Shown here one piece after another: positions 54,282 to 63,739 of a stretch of 64,000 bases of DNA (within the stretch, counting starts at the first letter, position 1; every line of letters begins with the position of its first letter). The translations under genes and the position numbers were made by a program. The notes beneath the pieces are model-generated. The model searched no databases. It was not told the DNA's origin and saw only the letters and a list, made by a program, of their open reading frames with translations. The DNA is from JBBCJT01 sp037190665 (GTDB taxonomy: Bacteria > Pseudomonadota > Alphaproteobacteria > Acetobacterales > Acetobacteraceae): contig JBBCJT010000015.1 in NCBI GenBank assembly GCA_037190665.1, forward strand, positions 114,014 through 178,013, given 5' to 3'.

Positions 54282-54418
54282 GCTCCCTGCGGAGGCCGCG
54301 CGTATATGCTGCGCCCGTGGCGATTGCAAGCCACCCCGTTCGGCCCCGCCCGCAGGCCTTCCCCGCTTGCACCGCGCGCCGTGAGGTGCATCTAAGGGGG
54401 CAACCCCAGGAACACGCC

Positions 54419-55354
54419 ATGGACACGCTGATCGGCCAGACCCCGACCCAAGGACCCGCCGGCGCCGACCTCATCACGGACGGCGACCAGGCGACCTTCA
54501 TGCAGGACGTCATCCAGGCGTCCCGTGAAACCCCCGTGCTGGTCGATTTCTGGGCGACCTGGTGTGGTCCCTGCAAGCAGCTCACCCCCGCGCTGGAAAA
54601 GGTCGTCCGCGCCGCGCAGGGCCGGGTGAGGCTGGTCAAGATCGACATCGACAAGAACCGCGCACTGGTCCAGCAGCTGGCCCAGCTCGGCCTGCCGCTG
54701 CAGTCCGTGCCCACGGTGGCCGCCTTCTGGCAGGGCCAGATCGCGGACCTGTTCCAGGGCGCGCTGCCGGAAAGCGAGATCAAGCGGTTCGTGGAGAACC
54801 TGCTCAAGCTCGGCGGCGGCGCGCTGCCGGCGACGGAGCTGCTCGCCCAGGCCAAGGCGGCGGCCGAGCAGGGCAACCACGCCGAGGCGGCGGAGACCTT
54901 CTCCGCCGTGCTGGGCGAGGAGCCGGAGAACGGCGAGGCCTGGGGCGGGCTGGTGCGCGCCCTGCTCGCGATGGGCGAGGAGGAGCAGGCCCGCGAGACG
55001 CTCTCCCAGGTCCCCGAGAAGGCGGCCGAGCACCCGGATGTCGTCGGCGCCCGCAGCGCGCTCGCGCTGGCGGAGGAGGGCCGCAAGGCCGCCGGCGCGC
55101 TCGCCGAGCTGGAGGCCCGCATCGCTGCGGACCCGGCCGACCATGCTGCGCGCATCGAACTTGCCACCGCGCTGAACGCGATGGACCGGCGCGAGGACGC
55201 GGCCGACGCCCTGCTCGAGAGCATCCGCCGCGACCGCGCCTGGAACGAGGGCGCCGCCCGCGCGCAACTGGTCAAGCTGTTCGAGGCCTGGGGCTTCGAC
55301 GACGCGGCCACCGCCTCGGCCCGGCGCAAGCTCTCCGCGCTGCTGTTCTCCTGA
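54419..55354 (+). CDS. cnoX: CnoX/YbbN-like thioredoxin with TPR-type domain
   Basis: 311 residues from the ATG at 54419 (AGGA 8-11 bases upstream); the frame runs back through the tRNA, which cannot be coding. The N-terminal thioredoxin fold has WATWCGPCK (C49, C52), with both Cys present, unlike E. coli CnoX where the first is Ser. The C-terminal part is TPR-like (AEQGNHAEAAETFSAVLGEE, then ALNAMDRREDAADALLESIR). The family protects and hands oxidised client proteins to chaperones under hypochlorous or oxidative stress. It heads a short plus-strand core run of four genes. Confidence 0.88.
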   Translation: MDTLIGQTPTQGPAGADLITDGDQATFMQDVIQASRETPVLVDFWATWCGPCKQLTPALEKVVRAAQGRVRLVKIDIDKNRALVQQLAQLGLPLQSVPTVAAFWQGQIADLFQGALPESEIKRFVENLLKLGGGALPATELLAQAKAAAEQGNHAEAAETFSAVLGEEPENGEAWGGLVRALLAMGEEEQARETLSQVPEKAAEHPDVVGARSALALAEEGRKAAGALAELEARIAADPADHAARIELATALNAMDRREDAADALLESIRRDRAWNEGAARAQLVKLFEAWGFDDAATASARRKLSALLFS

Positions 55355-55360
55355 CCGGAG

Positions 55361-56017
55361 GTGCCGGCCTTCCATCCCGGACCGGACGGGCTGCCGGCGA
55401 CCTTCTCCGTCTTCCCGCTCGATGGCGCGCTGCTGCTGCCGGGCGGGCGGCTGCCGCTCAACATCTTCGAACCCCGCTATCTCGCGATGGTCGAGGACGC
55501 GCTGGGGGAGGGGCGGGTGTTCGGCATGATCCAGCCCGACCCCGCCGCGCCGCCGGCCGCGACCGGCCCCGGGCTGTACCGGATCGGCTGCCTCGGCCGG
55601 ATCTCGGCCTTCAGCGAGACGGAGGACGGGCGGCTGCTGATCACGCTCACCGGCCTCGCCCGGTTCACCGTGGCGGAGGAACTGCCGATGCGGCGCGGCT
55701 ATCGCCGCGCCCGGGGCGAGACGGCCGCGTATCTCACCGATCTTGCCGAATCCGAGACCGCCGTCGACCGCCCGCGGCTGGTCGCGGCGACGCGCGCGTT
55801 CTTCCGCGCCCGCCAGATCGAAGCGAACTGGGACGCCGTCGGCGCCACGGCGGATGCGGCGCTGGTCACCACGCTCGCCATGATCTGCCCCTTCCCGCCG
55901 GCCGAGAAGCAGGCGCTGCTGGAAGCGCCCACGGCGGACGCGCGCGCGGAGATGCTGATTGCGCTGATGGAGATGGGAGCGCATGGCGATCCCGCCGGCT
56001 CGCACAGCCCGAGCTGA
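55361..56017 (+). CDS. LON substrate-binding-domain protein
   Basis: 218 residues from a GTG at 55361, 7 bp after the cnoX stop. FSVFPLDGALLLPGGRLPLN and FEPRYLAMVEDAL are the opening strands of the Lon N-terminal (PUA-like) domain; GLYRIGCLGRIS and LITLTGLARF follow. There is no ATPase or protease domain, so it is a stand-alone substrate-binding protein, as is common in alphaproteobacteria beside a cnoX homologue. Confidence 0.9.
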   Translation: MPAFHPGPDGLPATFSVFPLDGALLLPGGRLPLNIFEPRYLAMVEDALGEGRVFGMIQPDPAAPPAATGPGLYRIGCLGRISAFSETEDGRLLITLTGLARFTVAEELPMRRGYRRARGETAAYLTDLAESETAVDRPRLVAATRAFFRARQIEANWDAVGATADAALVTTLAMICPFPPAEKQALLEAPTADARAEMLIALMEMGAHGDPAGSHSPS

Positions 56018-56038
56018 CCCGCCGCAGAAGGTGCACGC

Positions 56039-56239
56039 ATGACCACCGAACCCCCCGCCGACACGCCACCGGTGCCGCTCGATCCGCGGCTGCTGGAGAT
56101 CCTGGTCTGCCCGCTCACCAAAGGGCCGCTGCGCTACGACCGCGCGGCGGGCGAACTGATCAGCGAGCGTGCCGGCCTAGCCTACCCGATCCGCGACGGC
56201 ATCCCGATCATGCTGCCGGACGAGGCGCGCAGGCTGTGA
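56039..56239 (+). CDS. Trm112/UPF0434-family small protein
   Basis: 66 residues: [20 protein letters not shown], then [18 protein letters not shown]. This is the short bacterial Trm112-like (YcaR) family, whose relatives act as partners of methyltransferases or in lipid A-linked functions. Only one Cys is present, which is usual for the alphaproteobacterial form. Its stop overlaps the next GTG. Confidence 0.92.
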   Translation: MTTEPPADTPPVPLDPRLLEILVCPLTKGPLRYDRAAGELISERAGLAYPIRDGIPIMLPDEARRL

Positions 56240-56607
56240 GCGTGCCGCCCACCGAGCTTCGCTATCGCCGGGACGAGCGGGTGCTGGAGATCGCCTTCGC
56301 CGACGGGGCGCGCTTCAGCCTGCCGGCGGAATACCTGCGCGTGGAAAGCCCGTCCGCGCAGGTGCAGGGCCACTCGCCCGACCAGCGCCGCATCGTCACG
56401 GGCCGGCGCATGGTCGGCATCATGCATATCGAGCCGGTCGGCAACTACGCCGTGCGCCTGGACTTCGACGACACGCACGATACCGGCATCTATTCGTGGG
56501 AGTACCTGCGCAGGCTCGGTGTCGAGCAGGAAGCCCGCTGGGCGGCCTATCTGAATGAGCTCGAGGCGCGCGGCCTGTCGCGCGATCCCGTCCGCCGCGG
56601 CGGCTGA
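56236..56607 (+). CDS. DUF971 (GBBH-like N-terminal domain) protein
   Basis: 123 residues from a GTG at 56236; a GTG at 56242 is nearly equivalent. [19 protein letters not shown], then [20 protein letters not shown], and [20 protein letters not shown] with YLRRLG mark the DUF971 fold, the N-terminal domain of gamma-butyrobetaine hydroxylase occurring alone. The exact role is unknown; a metal or Fe-S related function is proposed for the family. Confidence 0.9.
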   Translation: MSVPPTELRYRRDERVLEIAFADGARFSLPAEYLRVESPSAQVQGHSPDQRRIVTGRRMVGIMHIEPVGNYAVRLDFDDTHDTGIYSWEYLRRLGVEQEARWAAYLNELEARGLSRDPVRRGG

Positions 56608-56961
56608 ACGCCCATGCTGGCCTGTGCGGGAGATGGAATGCCCCGCAGATGGATCAGGCCCTCACCACCCGCTCCTCTCCTTGCGGCACGGCACGACCTT
56701 CTCTCCCTCTCCCGCCCGCGGGAGAGGGCCGGGGTGAGGGCATCTGTCCGCGAGCACGACAGCGAGGTCTTGTCTCTACGCGAGCACCCTCACCCTGTCC
56801 CTCTCCCGCAGGGCGGGAGAGGGGACCTTGCGTGACGCTTCTTGCCTCCGCCCTTCCGCAGTGCTCCCGCAAGCGGAAGAGGAGCTTCCCCCTCTCCACC
56901 GGATCGAGAGGGGCGGGAGTGACGGTGTGCGGCGTCAGGCAGAGTAGCGAACAGCCTCGCA
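56608..56961. repeat. Convergent intergenic region with inverted REP-like hairpins
   Basis: Two palindromes built on CCCTCTCCC...GGGAGAGGG lie at 56705-56728 and 56799-56823. Each has an adjacent GGGTGAGGG or CCCTCACCC motif, so the two units are inverted relative to each other about 70 bp apart. A weaker third copy is at about 56889-56915. They sit between convergent genes and may act as bidirectional terminators or REP-type repeats. No gene is supported here. Confidence 0.7.
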
Positions 56962-57672
56962 TCAAGCCTTATGCATCGCCGCCCGCGCGTCCTGTCCCGC
57001 GGGCACCACGCGCCCGTCCTCCAGCGCGACGATGCGGTCGGCCACGTCCAGGATGCGCGGATCGTGGGTGACGAGAAGGATCGCCGTGCCGCGGTCCTTG
57101 GCCAGCCGCCGCAGCCGCCGCACCGCCTCGCCGCCGGTCTTGCTGTCCAGCGCCGCGGTCGGCTCGTCGGCGAGGATCAGCCCCGGTTCATGCACCAGCG
57201 CGCGCGCGATCGCCACGCGCTGGCGCTGCCCGCCGGACAGGCGCGCCGGCAGCGACCGCGTCTTGTCGGCCAGCCCCACGGCGTCGAGCATCGCATCGGA
57301 CCGCGCGAGCCGCGTCGACTCCGGCAACGACAGGTCCAGTTCCAGCGCCATCGACACGTTCTGCCGCGCGGTCAGGAAGCCGAGCAGGTTGTGCTGCTGG
57401 AAGATGAAGCCGATGCGCCGGCGCGCCAGCACGCGGTCGCGCTCGTTCGCCTCCGCCAGCTCCTTTCCCAGCACGACGCAGGATCCCTGCTGCACCGCCC
57501 GCAGCGCGCCGATCAGCGTCAGCAGCGTGGTCTTGCCCGAACCGGACGGACCGGTCAGCAGCACGATCTCGCCGGCCCCGACATCCAGCGACACGTCCTG
57601 CAGCACCGGCTTGGCGAGCTCGCCCTCGCCGAAGCGATACCAGACGTCGCGCACGCGCACCGCCGGGTCCAT
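56962..57672 (-). CDS. devA: DevA-type ABC exporter ATPase
   Basis: 236 residues from the ATG at 57672, overlapping the permease stop (ATGA). Walker A is GPSGSGKTT, the Q-loop is IFQQHNLLGF, the signature is LSGGQRQRVAIARALV, Walker B is GLILADEPTAALD, and the H-loop is LLVTHDPR. The layout is that of the MacB/LolD/DevA branch. With the permease and the HlyD-like adaptor it would form a tripartite exporter for a lipid, peptide or toxic compound. Confidence 0.88.
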   Translation of the reverse strand: MDPAVRVRDVWYRFGEGELAKPVLQDVSLDVGAGEIVLLTGPSGSGKTTLLTLIGALRAVQQGSCVVLGKELAEANERDRVLARRRIGFIFQQHNLLGFLTARQNVSMALELDLSLPESTRLARSDAMLDAVGLADKTRSLPARLSGGQRQRVAIARALVHEPGLILADEPTAALDSKTGGEAVRRLRRLAKDRGTAILLVTHDPRILDVADRIVALEDGRVVPAGQDARAAMHKA

Positions 57673-58907
57673 CAGAACATGTCCGCCGGATTGGCGTCCC
57701 GCAACTTGCGCAGCGCCAGCAGGCCGGAGAACACGCACATCACGAAGATCAGCCCGAAGACGAAGGAGATCATGCTGAAATCCATCACCAGCGGGATGTA
57801 GATCTTGGCACTCGCCAGCGCGTACAGCGCGCGGCCCATCAGCGCGCCGGGGATGAAGCCGACCACGGCGAGGATCAGCGCCTCGCCCAGCACCACCTTC
57901 GCGAGATAGGCGTTCGGATAGCCGATCGCCTTTAGCGTCGCGTACTCGCCGATATGGCGGGAGATGTCGCTGAACAGGATCTGGTAGACGATCACGCAGC
58001 CGACCACGAGGCCGATCACCACGCCGAGGCCGAAGACGAAGCCGATCGGCGCGGTCTGCGTCCAGTAGTCGCGCTCGAACTGCACCAGCCCGGCATGGGT
58101 CAGCACCATCACGTCGTCCGGCAGCAGCGTGGCGAGCCGCGCGCGCACCGCTTCCGGATCGGCACCCGGACGCAGGAACACCGCGCCGACATCCACCTCC
58201 CCGAAGCCGCGGCCGGGGACGAAGCGGCGGAAGTTCACGTCGCTGGTGATCGCGTGCCCCTCGGTGCCGAAGGTGGGGCCGACCGCGAACAGCCCCACGA
58301 TCTCCGTGCGGCGGTTGTTCAGCTCGACCACCACCGGCCCGTCGCGCAGCATCTGCGGGATCGGGCCGAATTGCGGCTTCGCGCGTTCGTCGAACAGGAT
58401 CGTGTCCGGCCGCGTCACCGCCTCGAGCTTCGCCTGCGTCAGCCCCGGCAGGTCGAGCAGGCCGGCATGCGGGTCGATGCCCAGCAGCAGCAGCGTCCGC
58501 TTCTGCCCGTCCAACGGATTCTTCAGCGTCGCCGGGCTGACATAGAGCGGCGCGATCCGCTCGACCTCGGCGGCAGCCAGCGCCTGCGTCAGCCGCGCGC
58601 GGGGAAACGGGCTCGACCGCCACAGCGCCTCGGTGGTGCGCGGCATGATGTAGAGTTCCGCGCGCATGCCGAGCTGCAGCGTCACCGCGCTTTCCATCAG
58701 CGCGTTGAGGAAGCCGAGCTGCATGAAGATCAGCACGCAGGCGAACATCACGCCGGACAGCGCGGCCGCCATGCGCGCCGGCTCATGGCGCAACTGCCGC
58801 CAGGCGAGGCGGAAGGCGAGCCGCACGCTGCCGCCCCCGCGCGGCGCCGGCTGCGCGGCGAGGCCGGTGCGGCCTCCGGTCGGCGTTGCGGCATCGAGCG
58901 GGCTCAC
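57672..58907 (-). CDS. devC: DevC-type ABC exporter permease
   Basis: 411 residues with a FtsX/MacB-like topology. One membrane helix near residues 45-65 (MAAALSGVMFACVLIFMQLG) is followed by a ~220-residue periplasmic domain. Three C-terminal helices start with FVFGLGVVIGLVVGCVIVYQ. The coupling segment HIGEYATLKAIGYPNAYL is typical of DevC. It overlaps the genes on both sides by 3-4 bp. Confidence 0.88.
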   Translation of the reverse strand: MSPLDAATPTGGRTGLAAQPAPRGGGSVRLAFRLAWRQLRHEPARMAAALSGVMFACVLIFMQLGFLNALMESAVTLQLGMRAELYIMPRTTEALWRSSPFPRARLTQALAAAEVERIAPLYVSPATLKNPLDGQKRTLLLLGIDPHAGLLDLPGLTQAKLEAVTRPDTILFDERAKPQFGPIPQMLRDGPVVVELNNRRTEIVGLFAVGPTFGTEGHAITSDVNFRRFVPGRGFGEVDVGAVFLRPGADPEAVRARLATLLPDDVMVLTHAGLVQFERDYWTQTAPIGFVFGLGVVIGLVVGCVIVYQILFSDISRHIGEYATLKAIGYPNAYLAKVVLGEALILAVVGFIPGALMGRALYALASAKIYIPLVMDFSMISFVFGLIFVMCVFSGLLALRKLRDANPADMF

Positions 58908-59938
58908 GGCGTGATCGACACCTGCACCTGCATGTTGGTGCGCCGCGCCAGCGCCGCGGTCGCGGCGTTGTCCAGCGTGAGGCGCACTTCCACCACGCGC
59001 GCATCGATGGCGGCCACCGGGTCGGTGTCCACCACCGCGTTGCGGCGGACCAGCCAGCCGATGTCGCGCACCGTGGCGCCGTAGGTCTCAGTATCGCCCG
59101 GCACGATGACGCGGGCGGCGGCCCCCACGCGCACGCGCGGCAGGTCCGTCTCGTACACCTCGGCCACCACGTCGAGCGCAGACAGGTCCGCGATCTCCAT
59201 CAGTCCCTCGGTTGGCACCTTCTCGCCCTCGCGGGCGATGATGCGCAGCACCGTGCCGGCGATCGGCGCGGTCATCTGCGCCAACGCGCGATCCGCCCGG
59301 GCGGTGGCGACGGCGGCCTGGGCGGCGGCCAGCTCGGCCTCGGCGATGCGCACGTCCTCGGCACGGGGCGCGAGCAGGGTGCGCAGGTCGGCCTCGGCGC
59401 GGGCCCGTTCGGCGCTCGCCTGTTCGGCGGCGAAGCGGGCGCGGTCCCAGGCGGCCTCGCTGCCGGCGGCGCTGCGCAGCACGCGCTGGGCGCGGTCCGC
59501 CTCCCGCTGGGCGCTTTCCTCGGCGGCGACCAGGGCGGCGATGCGGGCGCGGGCGGCGGCGATGTCGGTGTCGCGCCCGCCGGCCAGCAGCTTGTCGAGC
59601 TGGGCGCGGCGCAGGTCCACGTTCGCCTCCGCCTGTTCCAGCGCCGCCTGCCGCTTGGGCAGGTCGTGGAATTCCGCCAGCACCTGCCCGGCCGCGATGT
59701 GGTTGCCCTCCTGCACCAGCAGCCGGCTGATCCGCGATCCCTCGGGTGCGTTCACCGCCGCGAGCCGCCGCACGCGGGAGGCGGGCTCGACCCGGCCGAG
59801 CGCGCCGATGCCGGCCGGCCCGCTGCTCACCGCCGCCGCCGGCTGCGGGGTCGCCGTCGGCCGGCCGAACAGGAAGGCTCCGCCGCCGATCAGGAGTCCG
59901 GCGAGGCCGAGCAGCAGCCAGATCGTCCGGCGCGTCAT
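58904..59938 (-). CDS. devB: DevB/HlyD-type membrane-fusion protein
   Basis: 344 residues. An N-terminal membrane anchor (residues about 5-25) is followed by a lipoyl half-motif SRISRLLVQEGNHIAAGQVL, a long Ala/Arg/Glu coiled coil (about 90-210), the second half-motif MTAPIAGTVLRIIAREGEKV, and a beta-barrel region DVVAEVYETDLPRVRVG. It would bridge the inner-membrane transporter to an outer-membrane channel. It is coupled to devC and to the TetR gene by 4-bp overlaps. Confidence 0.88.
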   Translation of the reverse strand: MTRRTIWLLLGLAGLLIGGGAFLFGRPTATPQPAAAVSSGPAGIGALGRVEPASRVRRLAAVNAPEGSRISRLLVQEGNHIAAGQVLAEFHDLPKRQAALEQAEANVDLRRAQLDKLLAGGRDTDIAAARARIAALVAAEESAQREADRAQRVLRSAAGSEAAWDRARFAAEQASAERARAEADLRTLLAPRAEDVRIAEAELAAAQAAVATARADRALAQMTAPIAGTVLRIIAREGEKVPTEGLMEIADLSALDVVAEVYETDLPRVRVGAAARVIVPGDTETYGATVRDIGWLVRRNAVVDTDPVAAIDARVVEVRLTLDNAATAALARRTNMQVQVSITP

Positions 59939-60501
59939 GGCGTGGCCGCCAGCCGGTTCAGCTCCGCCGCCAGGTCCCGCATCTCCGCCTCGTCCGGCCG
60001 ATGGAGGCGGAACACCTCGGCCATGAACAGCCCGTCGGACGCCGCCGCCAGCAGGGACGCCCGGCCCGGCGGCAGTCCGTCATCGCGCTGCATCTCCCGG
60101 ATGCGCGTCTGCAGGGCGCGGATGGGGTCGAGCAGCGCCGGGTCGTGATGGAAGGCGGCGAGCAGCACGGAGGCGATGCGCAGGTCGCGCTCGCGCCGCC
60201 GCGGATGCTCGCTGAGCGTCCAGTGCAACATCGCGCGCGTGGCGTGGCCGATGCCCGGCGCGGTGGCCGCGAAGGCGGCGTCGTAGGCAGCGTGCAGCTC
60301 GCCCGCGAGGCGTTCCAGCATGGCCTGCAGCAGCGCCTCCTTGGACGGGAAATGGTAGAGCAGCCCGCCCTTGGAGACATGGGCGAGCCGGGCCGCCGCC
60401 TCCAGTGTCAGCGCCTGCACGCCGCGCTCGGCGGCGATGGTCTCGGCGGCGTCGAGGACCCGGGTGCGCGCCGAGGCGGGCGGGCCGTAGGTGTCATCCA
60501 T
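59935..60501 (-). CDS. TetR-family regulator of the DevBCA-type exporter
   Basis: 188 residues. The N-terminal HTH is ALTLEAAARLAHVSKGGLLY followed by HFPSKEALL, the TetR signature. The C-terminal ligand domain matches the TetR_C family with ATPGIGHATRAMLHWTLSEH-type helices. It is the first gene of the operon with devB-devC-devA, so it probably controls its own exporter in response to a compound the exporter removes. Confidence 0.88.
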   Translation of the reverse strand: MDDTYGPPASARTRVLDAAETIAAERGVQALTLEAAARLAHVSKGGLLYHFPSKEALLQAMLERLAGELHAAYDAAFAATAPGIGHATRAMLHWTLSEHPRRRERDLRIASVLLAAFHHDPALLDPIRALQTRIREMQRDDGLPPGRASLLAAASDGLFMAEVFRLHRPDEAEMRDLAAELNRLAATP

Positions 60502-60656
60502 GGCGGATCACGTAGGCTCGCCGTACCCCTAGGTCAAACCGGCCGGACGGTTGGTGGCCGTCCTGCGCATTTTTTGATCGAAGCGTCCGCAGACGCATAA
60601 TTCATATGCATAACATTCCGCCCAACGCCCCATTCCCCGGCCGATTGCCCGAATAA

Positions 60657-61094
<438 letters not shown>

Positions 61095-61129
61095 GCGCCG
61101 TGAGCACCGACAAGAAGGGGACCACGAGG

Positions 61130-62464
61130 ATGACCCGCTGGGGCAAGACGCTGCCGGCCGCGCTCGCTGCCGTTCTGTGCGCCGGGCCGGCCTTCGCGCA
61201 GGAGACCGGGATCGATTCCGGCGATACCGCCTGGATGCTGACCAGCACCGCGCTGGTGCTGCTGATGACGATCCCGGGCCTCGCGCTGTTCTACGCCGGC
61301 ATGGTCCGCAAGAAGACCGTGCTCGCGACCATGATGCAGTCCTTCTTCATGGCCGCGCTGATCGCCATCGTCTGGATGGTGGCGGGCTACAGCCTCGCCT
61401 TCACCAACGGCAACGCCTACATCGGCGACTTCTCGCGCCTGTTTCTCTCCGGCCTCGCGGAAAGCTGGGACAAGCCCTTCGTGATGGGCGCGGGGCTGGA
61501 ATCGGCGGCCACGAACACGATCCCGGAGACCGTGTTCATCATGTTCCAGATGACCTTCGCGATCATCACGCCCGCGCTCGCCGTGGGCGCGGTGGCGGAC
61601 CGGATGCGCTTCTCCGCGCTCGTGCTGTTCATGATCCTGTGGTCGCTGCTGGTCTATGCGCCGATCGCGCACTGGGTCTGGCATCCGGCGGGCTGGATCG
61701 CCGTGCTCGGCGCGGCCGACTTCGCGGGCGGCACGGTCGTGCACATCAACGCCGGCGTCGCGGGGCTGGTGCTGGCGCTGGTGATGGGCAAGCGCGTCGG
61801 CTTCGGCAGCGAGAACATGTCGCCGTACAATCTCGGCCTCGCCGTGATCGGCGCATCGCTGCTGTGGGTGGGCTGGTTCGGCTTCAACGCCGGGTCCGCC
61901 GCCGCTGCCGGGCCGCGGGCCGGCATGGCGATGCTGGTGACCATGATCGCCGCCGCGACCGCCACGCTGTCCTGGACCTTCGCGGAGTGGATCAGCAAGG
62001 GCAAGCCGTCGGTGCTGGGCGCGATCTCCGGCGCCATCGCGGGTCTGGTCGCGATCACGCCCGCCTCGGGCTTCGTGCTGCCCGGCGCGGCGCTGATCAT
62101 CGGCCTGATCGCCGGCGTGGTCTGCTTCTGGGGTGCGACCGGGCTGAAGCACGCGCTCGGCTACGACGACAGCCTCGATGCCTTCGGCGTGCACGGCATC
62201 GGCGGCATCGTCGGCGCGTTGCTCACCGGGCTGCTGGCCTACGGGCCGCTGACCGCCACCGCGGATGCGCCGGGCGGGACGGTGGTGGGCGGCTTGGCGC
62301 TGTTCATGAACCAGGTCTACGCCGTCGTCGCGACCATCGTGTTCACCGCGGTCGCGACCTTCATCCTGGCCAAGATCGTGGATGCGGTCGTGGTCCTGCG
62401 GGTGAACGAGGAGGAGGAGCGCGAAGGTCTGGACGTGGTTCTCCACGGCGAAAGCCTCGGCTGA
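61130..62464 (+). CDS. amtB: Ammonium transporter AmtB
   Basis: 444 residues from the ATG at 61130, with AGGGG 11-15 bases upstream. A cleavable signal (to about AFAQ) is followed by 11 membrane helices. Conserved parts include LALFYAGMVRKK, the pore segment HWVWHPAGWIA, GGTVVHINAGVAGL with the pore His, and DAFGVHGIGGIVG with the second pore His. Ammonium is carried across the inner membrane under GlnK control. A strong hairpin follows the gene. Confidence 0.96.
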   Translation: MTRWGKTLPAALAAVLCAGPAFAQETGIDSGDTAWMLTSTALVLLMTIPGLALFYAGMVRKKTVLATMMQSFFMAALIAIVWMVAGYSLAFTNGNAYIGDFSRLFLSGLAESWDKPFVMGAGLESAATNTIPETVFIMFQMTFAIITPALAVGAVADRMRFSALVLFMILWSLLVYAPIAHWVWHPAGWIAVLGAADFAGGTVVHINAGVAGLVLALVMGKRVGFGSENMSPYNLGLAVIGASLLWVGWFGFNAGSAAAAGPRAGMAMLVTMIAAATATLSWTFAEWISKGKPSVLGAISGAIAGLVAITPASGFVLPGAALIIGLIAGVVCFWGATGLKHALGYDDSLDAFGVHGIGGIVGALLTGLLAYGPLTATADAPGGTVVGGLALFMNQVYAVVATIVFTAVATFILAKIVDAVVVLRVNEEEEREGLDVVLHGESLG

Positions 62465-62494
62465 CGCCACCCGCGCACGGCCGGGCCGGGTTTC

Positions 62495-62526
62495 GCGGCC
62501 GGAGGGAGGATGCTCCCTCCGGCCGC
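62495..62526 (+). terminator. Strong hairpin downstream of amtB
   Basis: A perfect 14-bp stem (GCGGCCGGAGGGAG / CTCCCTCCGGCCGC) with a GATG loop is followed by TTGCCTTT. It lies 30 bp after the amtB stop and would also serve the convergent DUF2125 gene. Confidence 0.85.
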
Positions 62527-62573
62527 TTGCCTTTGCATCTGCGCGCAGGCTGACGGCTGCGCGCCGGCCGGTA

Positions 62574-63617
62574 TCAGGGGACGCTCCAGCTCCAGGTCGG
62601 CAGCCGCGCGATGGGAATCCGGCCCAGCGCCAGCGTGCGGTCCTGCAGGGTCAGCGGCACCTCGACCGAGGCGGTCCCGTCATCGGCCCGCCGGGTCATC
62701 AGCGGCAGCGCCGCGCTCGCGATCCGTGCCGCGCGCGGCGGCACGACCCCGGCATCCGACAGCGCCTGCAATGCCTCCACCGCGCCGGTGATCCGCGCTG
62801 TAGCGGCCCCCATGGGCTGCAGGTCGTCATCCAGCGTCAGCGTCGCGCTGGCCTGCAGTCCCGCCGGCCCCCATTCGAAGCCGAGCTGCCGCACCTCCAT
62901 CGTCCCGCCGCCGTCGCGCCATTCGCTGGCGCGGCGGCGCGGATCGGGTGCGTAGGCGGTCGGGCCGGTCAGCACCGCCTCGGCGACGACGTTGCGCAGC
63001 CGGTCGCCCAGGCCGCGCCCGGCGCCCGCGCCCGGCGGCAGTGTCACCGCGCCGGCCTCGGCATGCAGCGAAACCGCGGGCTCGCCCTCGGCCGCCGGCC
63101 GCACCTGCCATTCCGAGCGCAGCCGGTCGACGATCAGCCCGCCCCCGCCGGGCAGGCCGGCGCGGAGCATCCGCGCATCGAGGCTGCCATCGGTCGGCGG
63201 CACGCCGGGTTCGATGCGCAGCGTGATCGCGATGCGGTCGGCCATGAAGGGGATCTCGGTCGCGCCCGTCCGCAGGGTCTGCGCGCCGACCGGCTCCACG
63301 ACCAGTTCGCGCGGGTTGATCAGGCCGAGCCGGAGGGCCGTCCGCGGCGCCGACCAGGCGATCCCGCCCGGCACCAGCGCCTGCCCGCCGGACAGCCACA
63401 GGTCCGGCACGTCGAGCCGTGCCGCGAGCGGCCATCCGCCCCGTTGCGGGGCGCCGTAGGCCACGTTCCATCCCTGCGCGCGACGGGCGGCGGCCCACGC
63501 CTCGAACCCCTGCTCCAGGCGGGTGGAGAGCGTGTGCCAGTACAGCGTGTGCGCAGCGACCAGCAGCGCCGGCATCCCGAAAGCGCCGGCGAGCGCCAGT
63601 CGGCCCGTTCTCTTCAT
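62574..63617 (-). CDS. DUF2125-domain membrane-anchored protein
   Basis: 347 residues with an N-terminal membrane anchor (ALAGAFGMPALLVAAHTLYW). The DUF2125 pattern follows: GFEAWAAARRAQGWNVAYG, then GWPLAARLDVPDLWL, and a long beta-rich periplasmic part. The family is frequent in Alphaproteobacteria, and its role is unknown. It converges with amtB at the hairpin. Confidence 0.88.
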   Translation of the reverse strand: MKRTGRLALAGAFGMPALLVAAHTLYWHTLSTRLEQGFEAWAAARRAQGWNVAYGAPQRGGWPLAARLDVPDLWLSGGQALVPGGIAWSAPRTALRLGLINPRELVVEPVGAQTLRTGATEIPFMADRIAITLRIEPGVPPTDGSLDARMLRAGLPGGGGLIVDRLRSEWQVRPAAEGEPAVSLHAEAGAVTLPPGAGAGRGLGDRLRNVVAEAVLTGPTAYAPDPRRRASEWRDGGGTMEVRQLGFEWGPAGLQASATLTLDDDLQPMGAATARITGAVEALQALSDAGVVPPRAARIASAALPLMTRRADDGTASVEVPLTLQDRTLALGRIPIARLPTWSWSVP

Positions 63618-63739
63618 GGGCGCCTTATACGCCGGTCCGGGCCCCGCGCCACGGGATCGGCGTGCGTATCATCCACCGGTCCCCCGGACAGGTGACAGCA
63701 TCGGTATCTGGTTCAAAAAACCGCAGCTTCGCCAGCGTC

